Source of the DNA: Ureibacillus galli
Lineage (GTDB): Bacteria > Bacillota > Bacilli > Bacillales_A > Planococcaceae
Direction of reading: 5' to 3'
Assembly (NCBI RefSeq): GCF_014836845.1
Contig: NZ_JACSQA010000001.1
Span: forward strand, 62,001 to 126,000
Length of the DNA stretch: 64,000 nucleotides
Shown: one piece after another, positions 35,258-44,042 of the stretch
Layout of the letters: the number at the start of each line of letters is the position of its first letter
Position numbering within the stretch: the first letter of the stretch is position 1
The notes under the pieces: model-generated
Seen by the model: only the letters and a program-made list of their open reading frames with translations
What the model was told of the DNA's origin: nothing
Database searches by the model: none
Translations under genes and position numbers: made by a program

Positions 35258-35707
35258 ATGGAACTTACAGATGTTTACATTGAACGTTGTGATAAAGATA
35301 GTGAAGAATTAATTTCAAATGAAAATCAAACATTTCTTACAACCTCTATTCAACATTTAAAACAAAATATGAACGAATTCCTTTATATTGAATCCCCTAC
35401 CTTTGAAAACATTAAAACGGATGCTCTATCTTTTGAAGTGGATGACGTATTTAAAACTTATATGGTTTTACTTGGATTTAAAGTACAAAAGAAACATGCT
35501 GACGGAATAAAACGATATTTGACAGAACATTTACATGGAGAAAATGCTTTTTATAGTTGCAGTTTTTCAGGGGAAGAAGGCTTATGGGAATTAAATATCC
35601 CAATTGATTTTATGGATGGCTTCCATGAAAATCAATCCATTGAACAAGTTCTCTCAATCACTTATCACTTTTTAGAACAATTATCAAAGTCGATAGCACA
35701 ACAATAG
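35258..35707 (+). CDS. Protein of unknown function, coupled to a methyltransferase gene
   Basis: A 149-residue soluble, acidic protein with no signal peptide, membrane helix or motif I recognise; it contains VDDVFKTYMVLLGFKVQKK and a C-terminal helical end. ATG start behind TAGGAGG with good spacing. The methyltransferase gene follows within a few bases, so the two are cotranscribed. A role as partner of that enzyme is possible but only suggested by position. Confidence 0.7.
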   Translation: MELTDVYIERCDKDSEELISNENQTFLTTSIQHLKQNMNEFLYIESPTFENIKTDALSFEVDDVFKTYMVLLGFKVQKKHADGIKRYLTEHLHGENAFYSCSFSGEEGLWELNIPIDFMDGFHENQSIEQVLSITYHFLEQLSKSIAQQ

Positions 35708-35723
35708 AATGAAGGATGATTTT

Positions 35724-36677
35724 TTGAATAACCAACACGATCAAGACACGTATATTTATACCTATGTACACCATAAAGATGAATTCGACCTTTGTCGAAT
35801 GGAGATGCGCTCCTTCTTTGGTTCCGATTCAACTTCAAATTATATCATAAGCAATGTTGAGGTCGACCCAAGTCGTAGTCCTTTTATAGAAGAGCGGCTA
35901 CAAGTTATTTATCAAGCACGTAGTTTATCCGATATAAAAGATATGGTGAAAGAGATGAATGAAACAGCTACTACCTTTAAAGTGATCTGTTTAAATAAGA
36001 TGGATATAGGGGATACAAAGAAAATTCCCCATCCGGAACGTCGCTCTATAGAAAGGGAAATTGGATTATGTATTGATGGAGAGCCAGATCTTGATCATCC
36101 AAAAATGATTTTTGGTCTAGTCTCAATTGATGGATACTGGTATTTCGGAAAATATGAAAAAAGTATATCCGTTTGGCGTGAACATTTACATAAACCAAAT
36201 AGTTATTCCACTGCTTTAAACACGAGGGTTGCTCGGGCTATTGCAAATATAGCCGCCCCTAAACCAGAGGGGATATCTGTAATCGATCCTTGTTGCGGAA
36301 TTGGGACAGTGGTGATAGAAGCACTCTCAATGGGGATTGATATTGTCGGTAGGGATATTAATCCACTCGTTTGTATAGGGGCAAGGGAAAATATTGCTTA
36401 TTTTAATCTGGAAGGTACGGTTACTAAAGGACCGATATCGGAAGTAACGACGCATTATGATGTGGCTATTATCGATTTACCTTACAATCTTTATACGCAT
36501 ATCACAAGGGAGCAACAATATGAAATTATTCAACATGCAAGACGAATTGCAGATAAAGCGGTCATCGTAACGGTCGATACAATTGATCATGTCATTGAAG
36601 AAACAGGGTTCACGATTACCGATCGTTGCGTTGCGAAAAAACACTTATTCGTAAGGCAAATTCTGTTATGCGAATAA
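35724..36677 (+). CDS. TRM11/UPF0020-type RNA or DNA methyltransferase
   Basis: A 317-residue SAM-dependent methyltransferase. The N-terminal part lacks an obvious catalytic motif and may be a THUMP-like RNA-binding region. The Rossmann core starts near residue 175 with NTRVARAIANIA, the SAM loop VIDPCCGIGTVVIEAL, GRDINPLVC and the active-site motif IDLPYNLY, a D-x-P-Y variant of the N-methyltransferase motif. tRNA guanosine N2-methylation is typical of relatives. TTG at 35724 is preferred, six bases after GAAGGATG; an in-frame ATG at 35709 has no Shine-Dalgarno sequence. A strong terminator follows. Confidence 0.82.
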   Translation: MNNQHDQDTYIYTYVHHKDEFDLCRMEMRSFFGSDSTSNYIISNVEVDPSRSPFIEERLQVIYQARSLSDIKDMVKEMNETATTFKVICLNKMDIGDTKKIPHPERRSIEREIGLCIDGEPDLDHPKMIFGLVSIDGYWYFGKYEKSISVWREHLHKPNSYSTALNTRVARAIANIAAPKPEGISVIDPCCGIGTVVIEALSMGIDIVGRDINPLVCIGARENIAYFNLEGTVTKGPISEVTTHYDVAIIDLPYNLYTHITREQQYEIIQHARRIADKAVIVTVDTIDHVIEETGFTITDRCVAKKHLFVRQILLCE

Positions 36678-36703
36678 TTTTTTCTCTTCGTCATTCCATA
36701 AAA

Positions 36704-36736
36704 AAGCTTCAATCTCAGAGAGATTGAAGCTTTTTT
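36704..36736 (+). terminator. Terminator of the methyltransferase operon
   Basis: A perfect 12-bp stem with a 5-base loop and a run of seven Ts. Confidence 0.9.
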
Positions 36737-36787
36737 TCACCTTTATGAAGATGGTTACGTACATTTTACCCAAAATAGGAACTAGTT

Positions 36788-37066
36788 TTAATTCGTTGTT
36801 TTTTGACCGTCCACAACGGATAAACACCAAGAAAAATTATCCCATGCTGAATACCAACCACTGAAAACTTCCGAAGAATCATCCCAACGGACATCAAATT
36901 TTTTCTGACCATCTACATCTACTAAATATAGAGCAAGGGTATCATCTGCTCTCGATACCGCTAATTTCATACCATTTTCAAGTTCTTCTTCTGTAAAAGG
37001 AACATCGGAAACCGAACGTAATTGCGCTTGTTCAAAGACTGGTTTGTTAATAATTTTGTAATTCAT
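36788..37066 (-). CDS. Small protein of unknown function
   Basis: A 92-residue soluble protein. The N-terminal part is NYKIINKPVFEQAQL; the C-terminal half is rich in Trp and Asp (VRWDDSSEVFSGWYSAW). I do not recognise the family. ATG start behind GGAGG with seven bases of spacing makes it a probable real gene. It converges on the methyltransferase gene and diverges from the ABC-F leader. Confidence 0.65.
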   Translation of the reverse strand: MNYKIINKPVFEQAQLRSVSDVPFTEEELENGMKLAVSRADDTLALYLVDVDGQKKFDVRWDDSSEVFSGWYSAWDNFSWCLSVVDGQKTTN

Positions 37067-37396
37067 CGTAATCCTCCAAAAATCTTTAAGTTAAAGTTAA
37101 AATAATGTTTATAAAACATAGCTTTAAAAGTATATCCTATTTTCATCCATCAATTAAACAATAACTTCATATTTTATTTTTCTATTGTTCTATTTATTTG
37201 TTCAAAAACCTATCGAATGATTGAATAAGTTCTCCGCTAGAACAGTTATTTCAAGCATTGCCACTTACCTGCCTCGTTGAAACAATTGTTTACAATGCGT
37301 ATTTTGATAATAACATAGATATCCAATAAAAAAAATCACCTCTTACAGACGAGTATCCAATTTATTAGAGGAGAGAAATTTCAAAAATTTCGGGAA
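37067..37396. other. Intergenic region upstream of the ABC-F leader
   Basis: 330 AT-rich bases between divergent transcripts. A loose CCTCT/AGAGG inverted repeat near 37338-37370 may be a weak hairpin. I see no reading frame with a ribosome-binding site. Confidence 0.35.
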
Positions 37397-37425
37397 TTGA
37401 CATATTTTCCAATAGTGAATATACT
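37397..37425 (+). promoter_or_regulatory. Promoter of the ABC-F leader transcript
   Basis: -35 TTGACA (37397-37402), 17-base spacer, -10 TATACT (37420-37425): a near-consensus housekeeping promoter about 25 bases before the leader-peptide ribosome-binding site. Confidence 0.85.
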
Positions 37426-37457
37426 ATATGTAATTAACTTGAACGGAGGTGGAGAGA

Positions 37458-37592
37458 ATGAATCAATTAGCTGTGACGACATGTGTGGAAATGAATGGTT
37501 ACCACTATTTTGCACGTGTCATTACTTTCGATTTTGCCATTAACGGGATTAGTCTGCCCTTTTTTAATGAAATAAATCGAAAACACAGCTGA
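37458..37592 (+). CDS. Leader peptide of the ABC-F gene (44 residues)
   Basis: An ATG behind GGAGGTGGAGAG opens a 44-codon frame ending in TGA at 37590. The peptide is MNQLAVTTCVEMNGYHYFAR at the start, with a hydrophobic middle and RKHS at the end. Its last codons contain AACACAG (37582-37588), which can pair with 37665-37671 just before the ABC-F start. A terminator follows. The arrangement is that of a regulatory open reading frame sensed by ribosome stalling, as for other ABC-F resistance genes. It might also work as a protein. Confidence 0.65.
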   Translation: MNQLAVTTCVEMNGYHYFARVITFDFAINGISLPFFNEINRKHS

Positions 37593-37621
37593 TTAGCCAT
37601 TCTTTTCACAATTCTTTAGGA

Positions 37622-37653
37622 AAAGACTGCTTGTTAATCGAGCAGTCTTTTTT
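37622..37653 (+). terminator. Transcription attenuator between leader peptide and ABC-F gene
   Basis: A 10-bp stem (37622-37631 with 37641-37650) and a T run. It lies 30 bases after the leader peptide and before the ABC-F gene, so transcription must pass through it. Confidence 0.85.
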
Positions 37654-37662
37654 ATTTGGCTG

Positions 37663-37692
37663 CACTGTGTTAAAAACGGAGGAATCACAGTG
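37663..37692 (+). promoter_or_regulatory. Hairpin that would sequester the ABC-F start codon
   Basis: CACTGTG (37663-37669) and CACAGTG (37686-37692) are perfect inverted repeats. The GTG start is inside the right arm and the CGGAGGA Shine-Dalgarno sequence is in the loop. The left arm overlaps the partner of AACACAG in the leader peptide, so the two pairings exclude each other. Confidence 0.65.
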
Positions 37693-39498
37693 TCGATAAA
37701 AGCAGAAAACATAACAAAAATTTACGGTGGATCAATTATTTTTGAAAATTTAACCATTGATATTCACGAAGGAGAACGGGTTGCCATCGTTGGACGAAAT
37801 GGTTGTGGTAAAACAACGATTTTAAAAACGTTCGCTAATATAGAAAGCCCCGATGCAGGTCGTATTATTAAAAAGAAAGGGGCAACAATTGGTTATTTAC
37901 ATCAAATCCCACCATATGAGAATAGTTTAGTCATCGATGTATTGAAAGAAGCTTTTTCCCCCTTACTTCGTATGCAAAAACAAATGCAGCAATTAGAAGC
38001 ACAAATGGGGAATCATCATAACTTAGAAAAATTATTAACGCAATACGGTGAAATACAGGAACAATTCATCGCGCAAGGTGGCTATGAAATGGATGCCCAA
38101 ATTCAAATGATTGCAGGTGGATTATCCATTACCCCCCTACTATATACACCCTTCCATTTACTAAGTGGAGGCGAAAAAACAAAAGTGATGCTTGGGCAAA
38201 TTTTGTTAACAAACCCGAATATTTTACTTTTGGATGAACCAACCAACCATTTAGACATGGATGCGATTGAATGGTTAGAAGGATATTTAAGTCGTTATTC
38301 AGGAACGTTAATTGTCGTTAGCCATGACCGGCAATTTATGAATGAAGTAGTTACGAAAGTCATTGAAATCGATAATGGAGTTGCCTACTCTTATACAGGA
38401 AATTATGATGCCTATTTAAAAGAGCGAGAGGCACGTATTTTAAGTGAATTTAGCCAATACGAGGAACAACAAAAGAAAATTTCAAAGATGAAAGAAACGA
38501 TTAAACGGCTCAAACAATGGGCAAATGAAGCGAATCCCCCAAACGCATCCCTTCATCGTCGGGCTAAAAGTATGGAAAAAGCGTTAGCGCGGATTGAACT
38601 TGTGAAAAAACCGACGATTGCAAAAAAGATGCAGCTTAAGTTGAACGTAAATGATCGAAGTGGAAAAGATGTCATTATATTCGAAAATGTAAGCAAAAGC
38701 TTTGATAAAGTTCTATTTCATGACGTTACATTTCAACTGAATTGGCAAGATCGTCTAGCAATTGTTGGTTCCAATGGAACTGGTAAATCTACATTATTAA
38801 AGATGGTTACTGGTGATGTATTACATGATGAAGGGAAATGTCGAATTGGAAGTAATGTGAAAATTGGTTACCTTTCCCAACAGTTTTTATACGATGATGA
38901 AAACGCTCGATTAATTGATGTGTTTCGAGAGCATATATCCATGAATGAAGGCGATGCTCGGCATGTTCTAGCAAAGTTTTTATTTTATGGCTTTGATGTA
39001 TTTAAAAAGGTAAAAGACTTAAGCGGTGGCGAAAAAATGCGACTTCGTTTAGCCCAATTAATGCAACAGGATATTAATTTGCTTATATTAGATGAACCAA
39101 CAAATCATTTAGATATCGAATCTCGGGAAGTATTAGAAGAAACGATTCAACAATTTGAAGGTACTGTTCTTGCTGTTTCCCACGACCGTTATTTCATCAA
39201 TCAGTTATTCCATCGTATTGCATGGTTAGAAAACCAACAACTGTTTATCTATGAAGGAAACTATCATTGGGCTCGCCAAAAACATAGTGAGCGTATGATA
39301 GAGCAAACACTCGATGTTCCGTACGAAGAAAAACAGAGCACGTCCATTTCGATTGAACAACAAATTGAACAACTGGAACAAAAAATAGAAAAGAAAAAAC
39401 ATCAACTTCATCAAACAAATAATATTACTCATCGAAAGGAGTTAGAAAAACTAGAACGTCAATTGGATGAACTATTAACTCTTTGGATAGGCGAATAA
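37690..39498 (+). CDS. ABC-F family ATPase, ribosomal-protection type
   Basis: A 602-residue protein with two ABC domains and no membrane segments. Walker A motifs are GRNGCGKTT and GSNGTGKST, signatures LSGGEKTK and LSGGEKMR, Walker B LLLDEPTNHLD and LILDEPTNHLD. The interdomain linker (about 250-310), rich in Lys/Arg, is the segment that enters the ribosome in antibiotic-resistance ABC-F proteins. A coiled coil closes the C-terminus. The inducible-type leader supports a role in resistance to a 50S-targeting drug; which drug is unknown. GTG start behind CGGAGGA. Confidence 0.87.
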   Translation: MSIKAENITKIYGGSIIFENLTIDIHEGERVAIVGRNGCGKTTILKTFANIESPDAGRIIKKKGATIGYLHQIPPYENSLVIDVLKEAFSPLLRMQKQMQQLEAQMGNHHNLEKLLTQYGEIQEQFIAQGGYEMDAQIQMIAGGLSITPLLYTPFHLLSGGEKTKVMLGQILLTNPNILLLDEPTNHLDMDAIEWLEGYLSRYSGTLIVVSHDRQFMNEVVTKVIEIDNGVAYSYTGNYDAYLKEREARILSEFSQYEEQQKKISKMKETIKRLKQWANEANPPNASLHRRAKSMEKALARIELVKKPTIAKKMQLKLNVNDRSGKDVIIFENVSKSFDKVLFHDVTFQLNWQDRLAIVGSNGTGKSTLLKMVTGDVLHDEGKCRIGSNVKIGYLSQQFLYDDENARLIDVFREHISMNEGDARHVLAKFLFYGFDVFKKVKDLSGGEKMRLRLAQLMQQDINLLILDEPTNHLDIESREVLEETIQQFEGTVLAVSHDRYFINQLFHRIAWLENQQLFIYEGNYHWARQKHSERMIEQTLDVPYEEKQSTSISIEQQIEQLEQKIEKKKHQLHQTNNITHRKELEKLERQLDELLTLWIGE

Positions 39499-39503
39499 CA
39501 AAT

Positions 39504-39534
39504 AAGCACACTGCTATACAATAGCAGTGTGCTT
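39504..39534 (+). terminator. Terminator of the ABC-F gene
   Basis: A perfect 14-bp stem (39504-39517 with 39521-39534) with a 3-base loop, then CGTTTTATTT. Confidence 0.88.
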
Positions 39535-39617
39535 CGTTTTATTTATAAAGTAATAGTTTTAGTTAGTATTTTTTTAATCATTAGTATGGACATTAGTAAG
39601 ATGAGGTTGCTACTTTT

Positions 39618-40598
39618 TTAAACAGCTACTGGAGCTTTGATGGAAGGATGGGGATCATAACCCTCTATCGTTAAATCCTCTAATTCAATATCAAAAATTG
39701 ATTTTTTCTCATGATTAATTTTTAAAGTTGGGAACGGACGAGGTTCACGTGATAATTGTAATTTTACTTGTTTAATATGATTGGAATAAATATGAGCATC
39801 ACCGATAGAGTGGATAAATTCACCTACTTCTAAACCACATTCATGTGCGATTAGATGAGTTAATAGTGCATAAGAGCTTACGTTATATGGAATACCTAAA
39901 AATTGATCACCACTACGTTGAGTAAGCATACAACTCAATTTACCATTTGCTACATAAAATTGAAACATTACATGACATGGTGGTAGTGCAGCTTTACTAT
40001 CTTTACCACCTGCATCTATAACATCTTCTGGATTCCAAGCGTTTACTATAATTCTTCTAGAATCAGGATTGTTTTTAATTTGATTAATTGCATCTTGTAA
40101 TTGATCAAGCAATTCACCATCAGAAGTTGTCCAATTTCGCCATTGCTTTCCATAGACATTCCCTAAATCACCATATTTTTTAGCAAACGTATCATCCTCT
40201 AAAATTCGTTGGCAAAACGATTTTAGTTCTTTTTGATAAATTTCATTGAATGCTTCATCTACTAAACTACGTCGACCAAAATCAGTCATATCTGGTCCTT
40301 TATATTCCTCCGACTCAACCCAACGTTTAAATGCCCATTCATCCCATATATGGTTATTATGTTCGAGTAAAAAACGAATATTTGTATCACCCTTAATGAA
40401 CCATAACAATTCACTTGCTATTAATTTAAAGGAAACGCGTTTAGTAGTAAATAAAGGAAAACCTTTGCTTAAATCAAAACGCATTTGATAACCAAACACA
40501 CTAAAAGTACCTGTCCCTGTTCGGTCTTCTTTTTTTATCCCTTTCTCCAATGTATATTGTAATAAATTTAAATATTCATATTCAGGATGTTTTTCCAA
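39618..40598 (-). CDS. thyA: Thymidylate synthase (ThyA type)
   Basis: A 326-residue enzyme that methylates dUMP with methylene-tetrahydrofolate. Landmarks are [12 protein letters not shown], the extra segment after residue 85 typical of the longer form, [10 protein letters not shown], the catalytic-cysteine motif [25 protein letters not shown] and HIYSNH. The TTG at 40598 is preferred, six bases after GAGGTG; the GTG at 40607 overlaps that site. It supplies dTMP; its usual neighbour dfrA lies 5.4 kb away. Confidence 0.95.
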   Translation of the reverse strand: MEKHPEYEYLNLLQYTLEKGIKKEDRTGTGTFSVFGYQMRFDLSKGFPLFTTKRVSFKLIASELLWFIKGDTNIRFLLEHNNHIWDEWAFKRWVESEEYKGPDMTDFGRRSLVDEAFNEIYQKELKSFCQRILEDDTFAKKYGDLGNVYGKQWRNWTTSDGELLDQLQDAINQIKNNPDSRRIIVNAWNPEDVIDAGGKDSKAALPPCHVMFQFYVANGKLSCMLTQRSGDQFLGIPYNVSSYALLTHLIAHECGLEVGEFIHSIGDAHIYSNHIKQVKLQLSREPRPFPTLKINHEKKSIFDIELEDLTIEGYDPHPSIKAPVAV

Positions 40599-40956
40599 TT
40601 TAATCACCTCTTCATTAACTATATCCCATTATAAAGGGTAATTTAATGTTTATGTTGATTTATTCATTAATTCTTTTATTCGATTTCGTTGAATATCAAC
40701 CGTCCTATCTTTAGGTAAAAATTACCATTTACTCTTTTTAATAGAGCAATTTATCTAGGGAATTTCTATAAGATAGGTAATCAATTTTTGTAACCATCTC
40801 AAATGTTTGATTCGTGTTTAACACTTGGGATGAAAATCATTTTAGGAAAACGGCATATTAATGCTTTATAAATTGTTAGGAATCAGTAACGATAGTTCAA
40901 AATAGATTCGTCGTTTATATAGGGTGCTCAATATGATTCATGGTGTCGCATAAAAA
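40599..40956. other. Intergenic region, apparently decayed
   Basis: About 360 bases between thyA and a gene fragment. Short inverted repeats are present, but I see no reading frame with a ribosome-binding site and no riboswitch. Confidence 0.35.
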
Positions 40957-40988
40957 AACAGGTTCACTCTTTCAAGTGAATACCTGGT
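40957..40988 (-). terminator. Terminator after the Ger(x)C fragment
   Basis: CAGG/CCTG and TTCACT/AGTGAA pair around a short loop. Seven Ts follow on the minus strand. Confidence 0.75.
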
Positions 40989-41006
40989 CTTTTTAACTAT
41001 AATGTC

Positions 41007-41216
41007 TCAATAACCTGTTGTCCCATAATCTTTGATCGTAAATTTCACCTTACAATTAATTGAAACCTGACTAAATGTTTGATCCCAATCTTTTTTTATT
41101 TTTTTCCATAATCTAGGGTGTTCGATTCTCATTCTGTTTCCAAACTCCAAAACGTCTACTTGATATTCATTTTGTATTTTATCTAATGTACTTTTCACTA
41201 AATCTTCAACTACTTT
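41007..41216 (-). pseudogene. C-terminal fragment of a Ger(x)C germination gene
   Basis: The fragment encodes about 69 codons matching the extreme C-terminus of Ger(x)C proteins: LVKSTLDKIQNEYQVDVLEF, GNRMRIEHPRLWKKIKKDW, then a basic tail. The intact paralog here (20656-21801) has the equivalent region SQEVNSDIFGFGEHF near its end. An in-frame TAA lies just upstream (41217) and the N-terminal 300 residues, including the signal peptide, are missing. A GTG at 41198 could start a 63-residue product but has no ribosome-binding site. Remnant of a second germination receptor subunit. Confidence 0.7.
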
Positions 41217-41318
41217 TTAGGCATTATATGTCCACGAGTTACAGGTATTAATGAGGTAATTATCTTTGTTAATGAGCTTACAGATAAAGAACTTATTCAT
41301 TCGTGGACAGATCAATGA
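41202..41318 (+). other. Doubtful coding remnant
   Basis: A 38-codon open frame without a start codon gives a protein-like sequence (GINEVIIFVNELTDKELIHS) up to TGA. No family is recognised and it overlaps the end of the gerC fragment on the other strand; chance is a real possibility. Confidence 0.2.
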
Positions 41319-41546
41319 TACGCAATAAGGAACCCGTTTGTTAATAACGGGGTTCCCGTACATAAATTAAATCCCATTTGATGGCGGAAAATACCTAGCG
41401 TCCTTTCCTATTTAACCTTCCTTGATTACATCATTGTCCAATATAAGGGGGAACTGGATGTTGGATTACAACCACACACCTTAGAGAGAATTTTTAATTT
41501 TAACCGATAATGTTATCTTTAAAAGAAGTTAAATTGTTTCTTACAA

Positions 41547-42746
41547 CTATTGAAATTGTGTAGGTGAACGGTATTCATAATTATTCCGACCATGTTTTTT
41601 TATAAAATAAAGCGCAGCATCTGCTTCGTTTATACAATGAGTAATTTCTTCTTGTTTATAAATTCTCTTTGTACAAGCCCCTATACTTACCGAAACAGTA
41701 GATGCAATCGTTGATGAACCGTGATGAATATTTAAATTAGAAACTCCATCTTTTATTTTTTGACAAATCTTCTCCACCTGTTGCTCTGGAACATCTGTTA
41801 ATAATAAAATAAACTCCTCCCCACCCCATCGCGTAGTGAAGCAGTGAAATTGTTCAGATATATTATTTAATAACATTCCAATTTTAATTAATACATTGTC
41901 ACCTTCCATATGACCATATGTATCGTTATACAATTTAAAACAATCGACATCAATCATGATTACCGAAAGGAGAATTGGAGATTGTAATGTTTGATCTTGT
42001 AGTTTTTGTAAATATTCATTATAAGCCCTACGATTATATAAATTCGTGAGAGGGTCGACTAAAGTTTGTAATTCTAGTTGATTATTTACCTCTTTTAATT
42101 TCGCTGTTAAACTTCGGGTATAATTTCTTTCCTCCAATATTTCCAATTGACGATAAAAGTTTTTTTCAAAGGATAAATAATAAGAACGTGATAGATAAAA
42201 AGCAGTCGGAAGTAGGATGGCGATATAGACCCATTGTAAATATGAATCGGAGAACTCTCCATTATCACCGTAAAGACCTACGATTAAAATGAAACTCGAA
42301 ATGATTAATGGGATCAAAAGTTGTTTTGCTTTTAAAACTAAAAAGGAGCTACAAGTAAACAAGATTAATGTATAAATAAGAAAAGGATTATAAATACTTT
42401 GATCTTTTATCGAAATGAGAGCAGCTAAAATTAATGAAAACGAAATATAAAAATTTATAAAGAACTTCATTTTTTTATTATTTAGTGTGTTTAAATGAAT
42501 TTTACGAAAATGAAATAAATAAAAAATGACGAGATGAAAAATAAGCAATAATACATATTCCACTTTGCTTTCGATAAATAATTTTTGAATACGCAAAGAA
42601 GGAAAAAACGTTAAAAAATAGATAATAGGTACAATTGTAATGATCACGATTGTATAAATTTTATTTAGTAGCCTCATTTTTTGAAGGTTATGTTTTACGA
42701 TTTCGACTTCCAAAACCTTTGTTTCATATTCCACATTGTTTTCCAT
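41547..42746 (-). CDS. Membrane-bound GGDEF diguanylate cyclase
   Basis: A 399-residue protein. Six or so hydrophobic helices fill residues 30-195, followed by a linker coiled coil (about 200-225) and a GGDEF domain with DPLTNLYNRRAYNEYL, the MIDVDCFK metal site and the active-site loop RWGGEEF. It makes cyclic di-GMP from two GTP. No RxxD inhibitory site is seen upstream of GGEEF. The membrane part resembles 5TM/7TM-type sensors without a known ligand. ATG start behind GAGGGTG. Confidence 0.9.
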   Translation of the reverse strand: MENNVEYETKVLEVEIVKHNLQKMRLLNKIYTIVIITIVPIIYFLTFFPSLRIQKLFIESKVEYVLLLIFHLVIFYLFHFRKIHLNTLNNKKMKFFINFYISFSLILAALISIKDQSIYNPFLIYTLILFTCSSFLVLKAKQLLIPLIISSFILIVGLYGDNGEFSDSYLQWVYIAILLPTAFYLSRSYYLSFEKNFYRQLEILEERNYTRSLTAKLKEVNNQLELQTLVDPLTNLYNRRAYNEYLQKLQDQTLQSPILLSVIMIDVDCFKLYNDTYGHMEGDNVLIKIGMLLNNISEQFHCFTTRWGGEEFILLLTDVPEQQVEKICQKIKDGVSNLNIHHGSSTIASTVSVSIGACTKRIYKQEEITHCINEADAALYFIKKHGRNNYEYRSPTQFQ

Positions 42747-43238
42747 CGATTCACCCTCTTCATTCCTAGTCTTTTTCTACTAAAAAATCAAGAAAAGTAT
42801 AAAACCGTTTTAATTATTGCTCTCATTAATTATTAAACTAATTTCATTTACCTAAAGGATTTTTATCTGTTTTTATATGCTTTTTGCTTATTTATACATA
42901 TGAAATAATTATGAAAAATAGACCAATAGTAAATCTTTTATAGCCCAACTAAAGACTCTTGATAGGAGGCTAAATTTAGCAAATAGACTCAAAGGAGAAT
43001 CTGTTAGGAAAAGTTCAAATTACGGTGAAAACAAAGGGGACCAATCCAGAATAAAAGGAATACCATCAACAAAAGAATAATCATTGGACTATCTATGTTA
43101 ATGAGATAAGGGGAATCGTTAAAAAATGGATGTTTTTCGGAGTTTGGTTAAGACAAAAATAAAAAAGACAGTCTTTTCTACAAACATGTAAAAAGAAATC
43201 TGCCTTTATATTAAAACAATAAAAATTAATAAAATCAT
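42747..43238. other. Intergenic region upstream of the diguanylate cyclase
   Basis: 490 bases without a convincing reading frame. The right end (about 43164-43206) can form an imperfect hairpin with a T-rich tail on the minus strand, a likely terminator for the small membrane-protein genes to its right. Confidence 0.4.
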
Positions 43239-43643
43239 CTAGTGTTCACTTTTTGTTTCAACATATTTTGTTATACAGTCTATTATAAAGAAAATGGTTA
43301 CATATGAAAAAGCGATTATTCCTGTCAATAACATATCGGATGTCAAAATTGAAAATAATAATGTACAAATTAATGCACATCCTAAATGTTTTAAATAAGA
43401 AAATCCAAACGAATGACTTTTGTCCCGATACTCTATAACAATAGATGAAATAACCCCACCTATAAAAAGTGTTGGAACCGTCCAAATACTTACTGCTAAA
43501 CCAGCGGCTAAATTATACCCAGGTGAAATTTCATAGAAAAAGAATGGTACAATAAAGAATCCAATAATCGAAGTCAAAGTGGCTGCATACAGTTTCCTTG
43601 AAATTATTTCAATTTCCCCCACCCCCTTGTAAATTTTTATCAC
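43239..43643 (-). CDS. Small multi-pass membrane protein (possibly UPF0715-like)
   Basis: A 134-residue protein with four hydrophobic helices (about 17-37, 46-66, 83-102, 108-126). I do not firmly recognise it; size and helix pattern recall the UPF0715 family of Bacillus. The GTG start shares one base with the stop of the upstream frame (TAGTG), which suggests translational coupling. Its last 39 codons lie in a 116-bp repeat present again at 43680-43795. Confidence 0.55.
   Translation of the reverse strand: MIKIYKGVGEIEIISRKLYAATLTSIIGFFIVPFFFYEISPGYNLAAGLAVSIWTVPTLFIGGVISSIVIEYRDKSHSFGFSYLKHLGCALICTLLFSILTSDMLLTGIIAFSYVTIFFIIDCITKYVETKSEH
43255..43370. repeat. 116-bp direct repeat, copy 1
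   Basis: Matches 43680-43795 in 114 of 116 positions with no gap. It encodes, on the minus strand, the last two helices of the small membrane protein. Confidence 0.95.
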
Positions 43644-43837
43644 TACCTATAGCAAAGTAAGATGGTTTTATATACTTGGGTTTCAACATATTTTGTTATA
43701 CAGTCTATTATAAAGAAAATGGTTACATATGAAAAAGCGCTTATTCCTGGCAATAACATATCGGATGTCAAAATTGAAAATAATAATGTACAAATCATCC
43801 TATCAAAATTTAACATAGCAGTTAACTGCTCAATCAT
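43643..43837 (-). pseudogene. Chimeric 64-residue frame made of a duplicated membrane segment
   Basis: The frame starts with 14 unrelated residues (MIEQLTAMLNFDRM) and continues with the two-helix segment duplicated from the gene to its left (CTLLFSILTSDMLL and onward). The last residues differ because the repeat ends and another frame continues. It overlaps the upstream gene by 8 bases and the downstream one by 1 base. It looks like the result of a recent duplication into an older copy of the gene and may or may not give a protein. Confidence 0.5.
43680..43795. repeat. 116-bp direct repeat, copy 2
   Basis: Second copy of the segment at 43255-43370. The two substitutions seen are at about 43739 and 43750; both change an amino acid in the chimeric frame. 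Confidence 0.95.
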
Positions 43838-44042
43838 TTTTCAATTTAATTGTTTTTACAAATAGGAGAAACCCACTATATATGATTATGACTCCTAAAA
43901 TAACTAAATCAAAATGATAAAAAGAAAGGAGCGGTTGATCTGATTTATTTACAATACTCAAAGTCCTAATAACAAATGCTAAAATGGAACCAATAAAAGT
44001 TATAACAATATAGTTTCTGATAAAAATCTCTCCCTTTACCAA
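43830..44042 (-). CDS. Small two-helix membrane protein of unknown function
   Basis: A 70-residue frame with two hydrophobic segments (about 10-27 and 46-64) joined by a polar loop. It overlaps the next frame by 8 bases. A GAGATTTTTATC-like sequence follows the ATG, but the ribosome-binding site upstream (AAAGGGA) is good. It may be the N-terminal half of an older copy of the small membrane-protein gene at 43239; family unknown. Confidence 0.45.
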   Translation of the reverse strand: MVKGEIFIRNYIVITFIGSILAFVIRTLSIVNKSDQPLLSFYHFDLVILGVIIIYSGFLLFVKTIKLKND

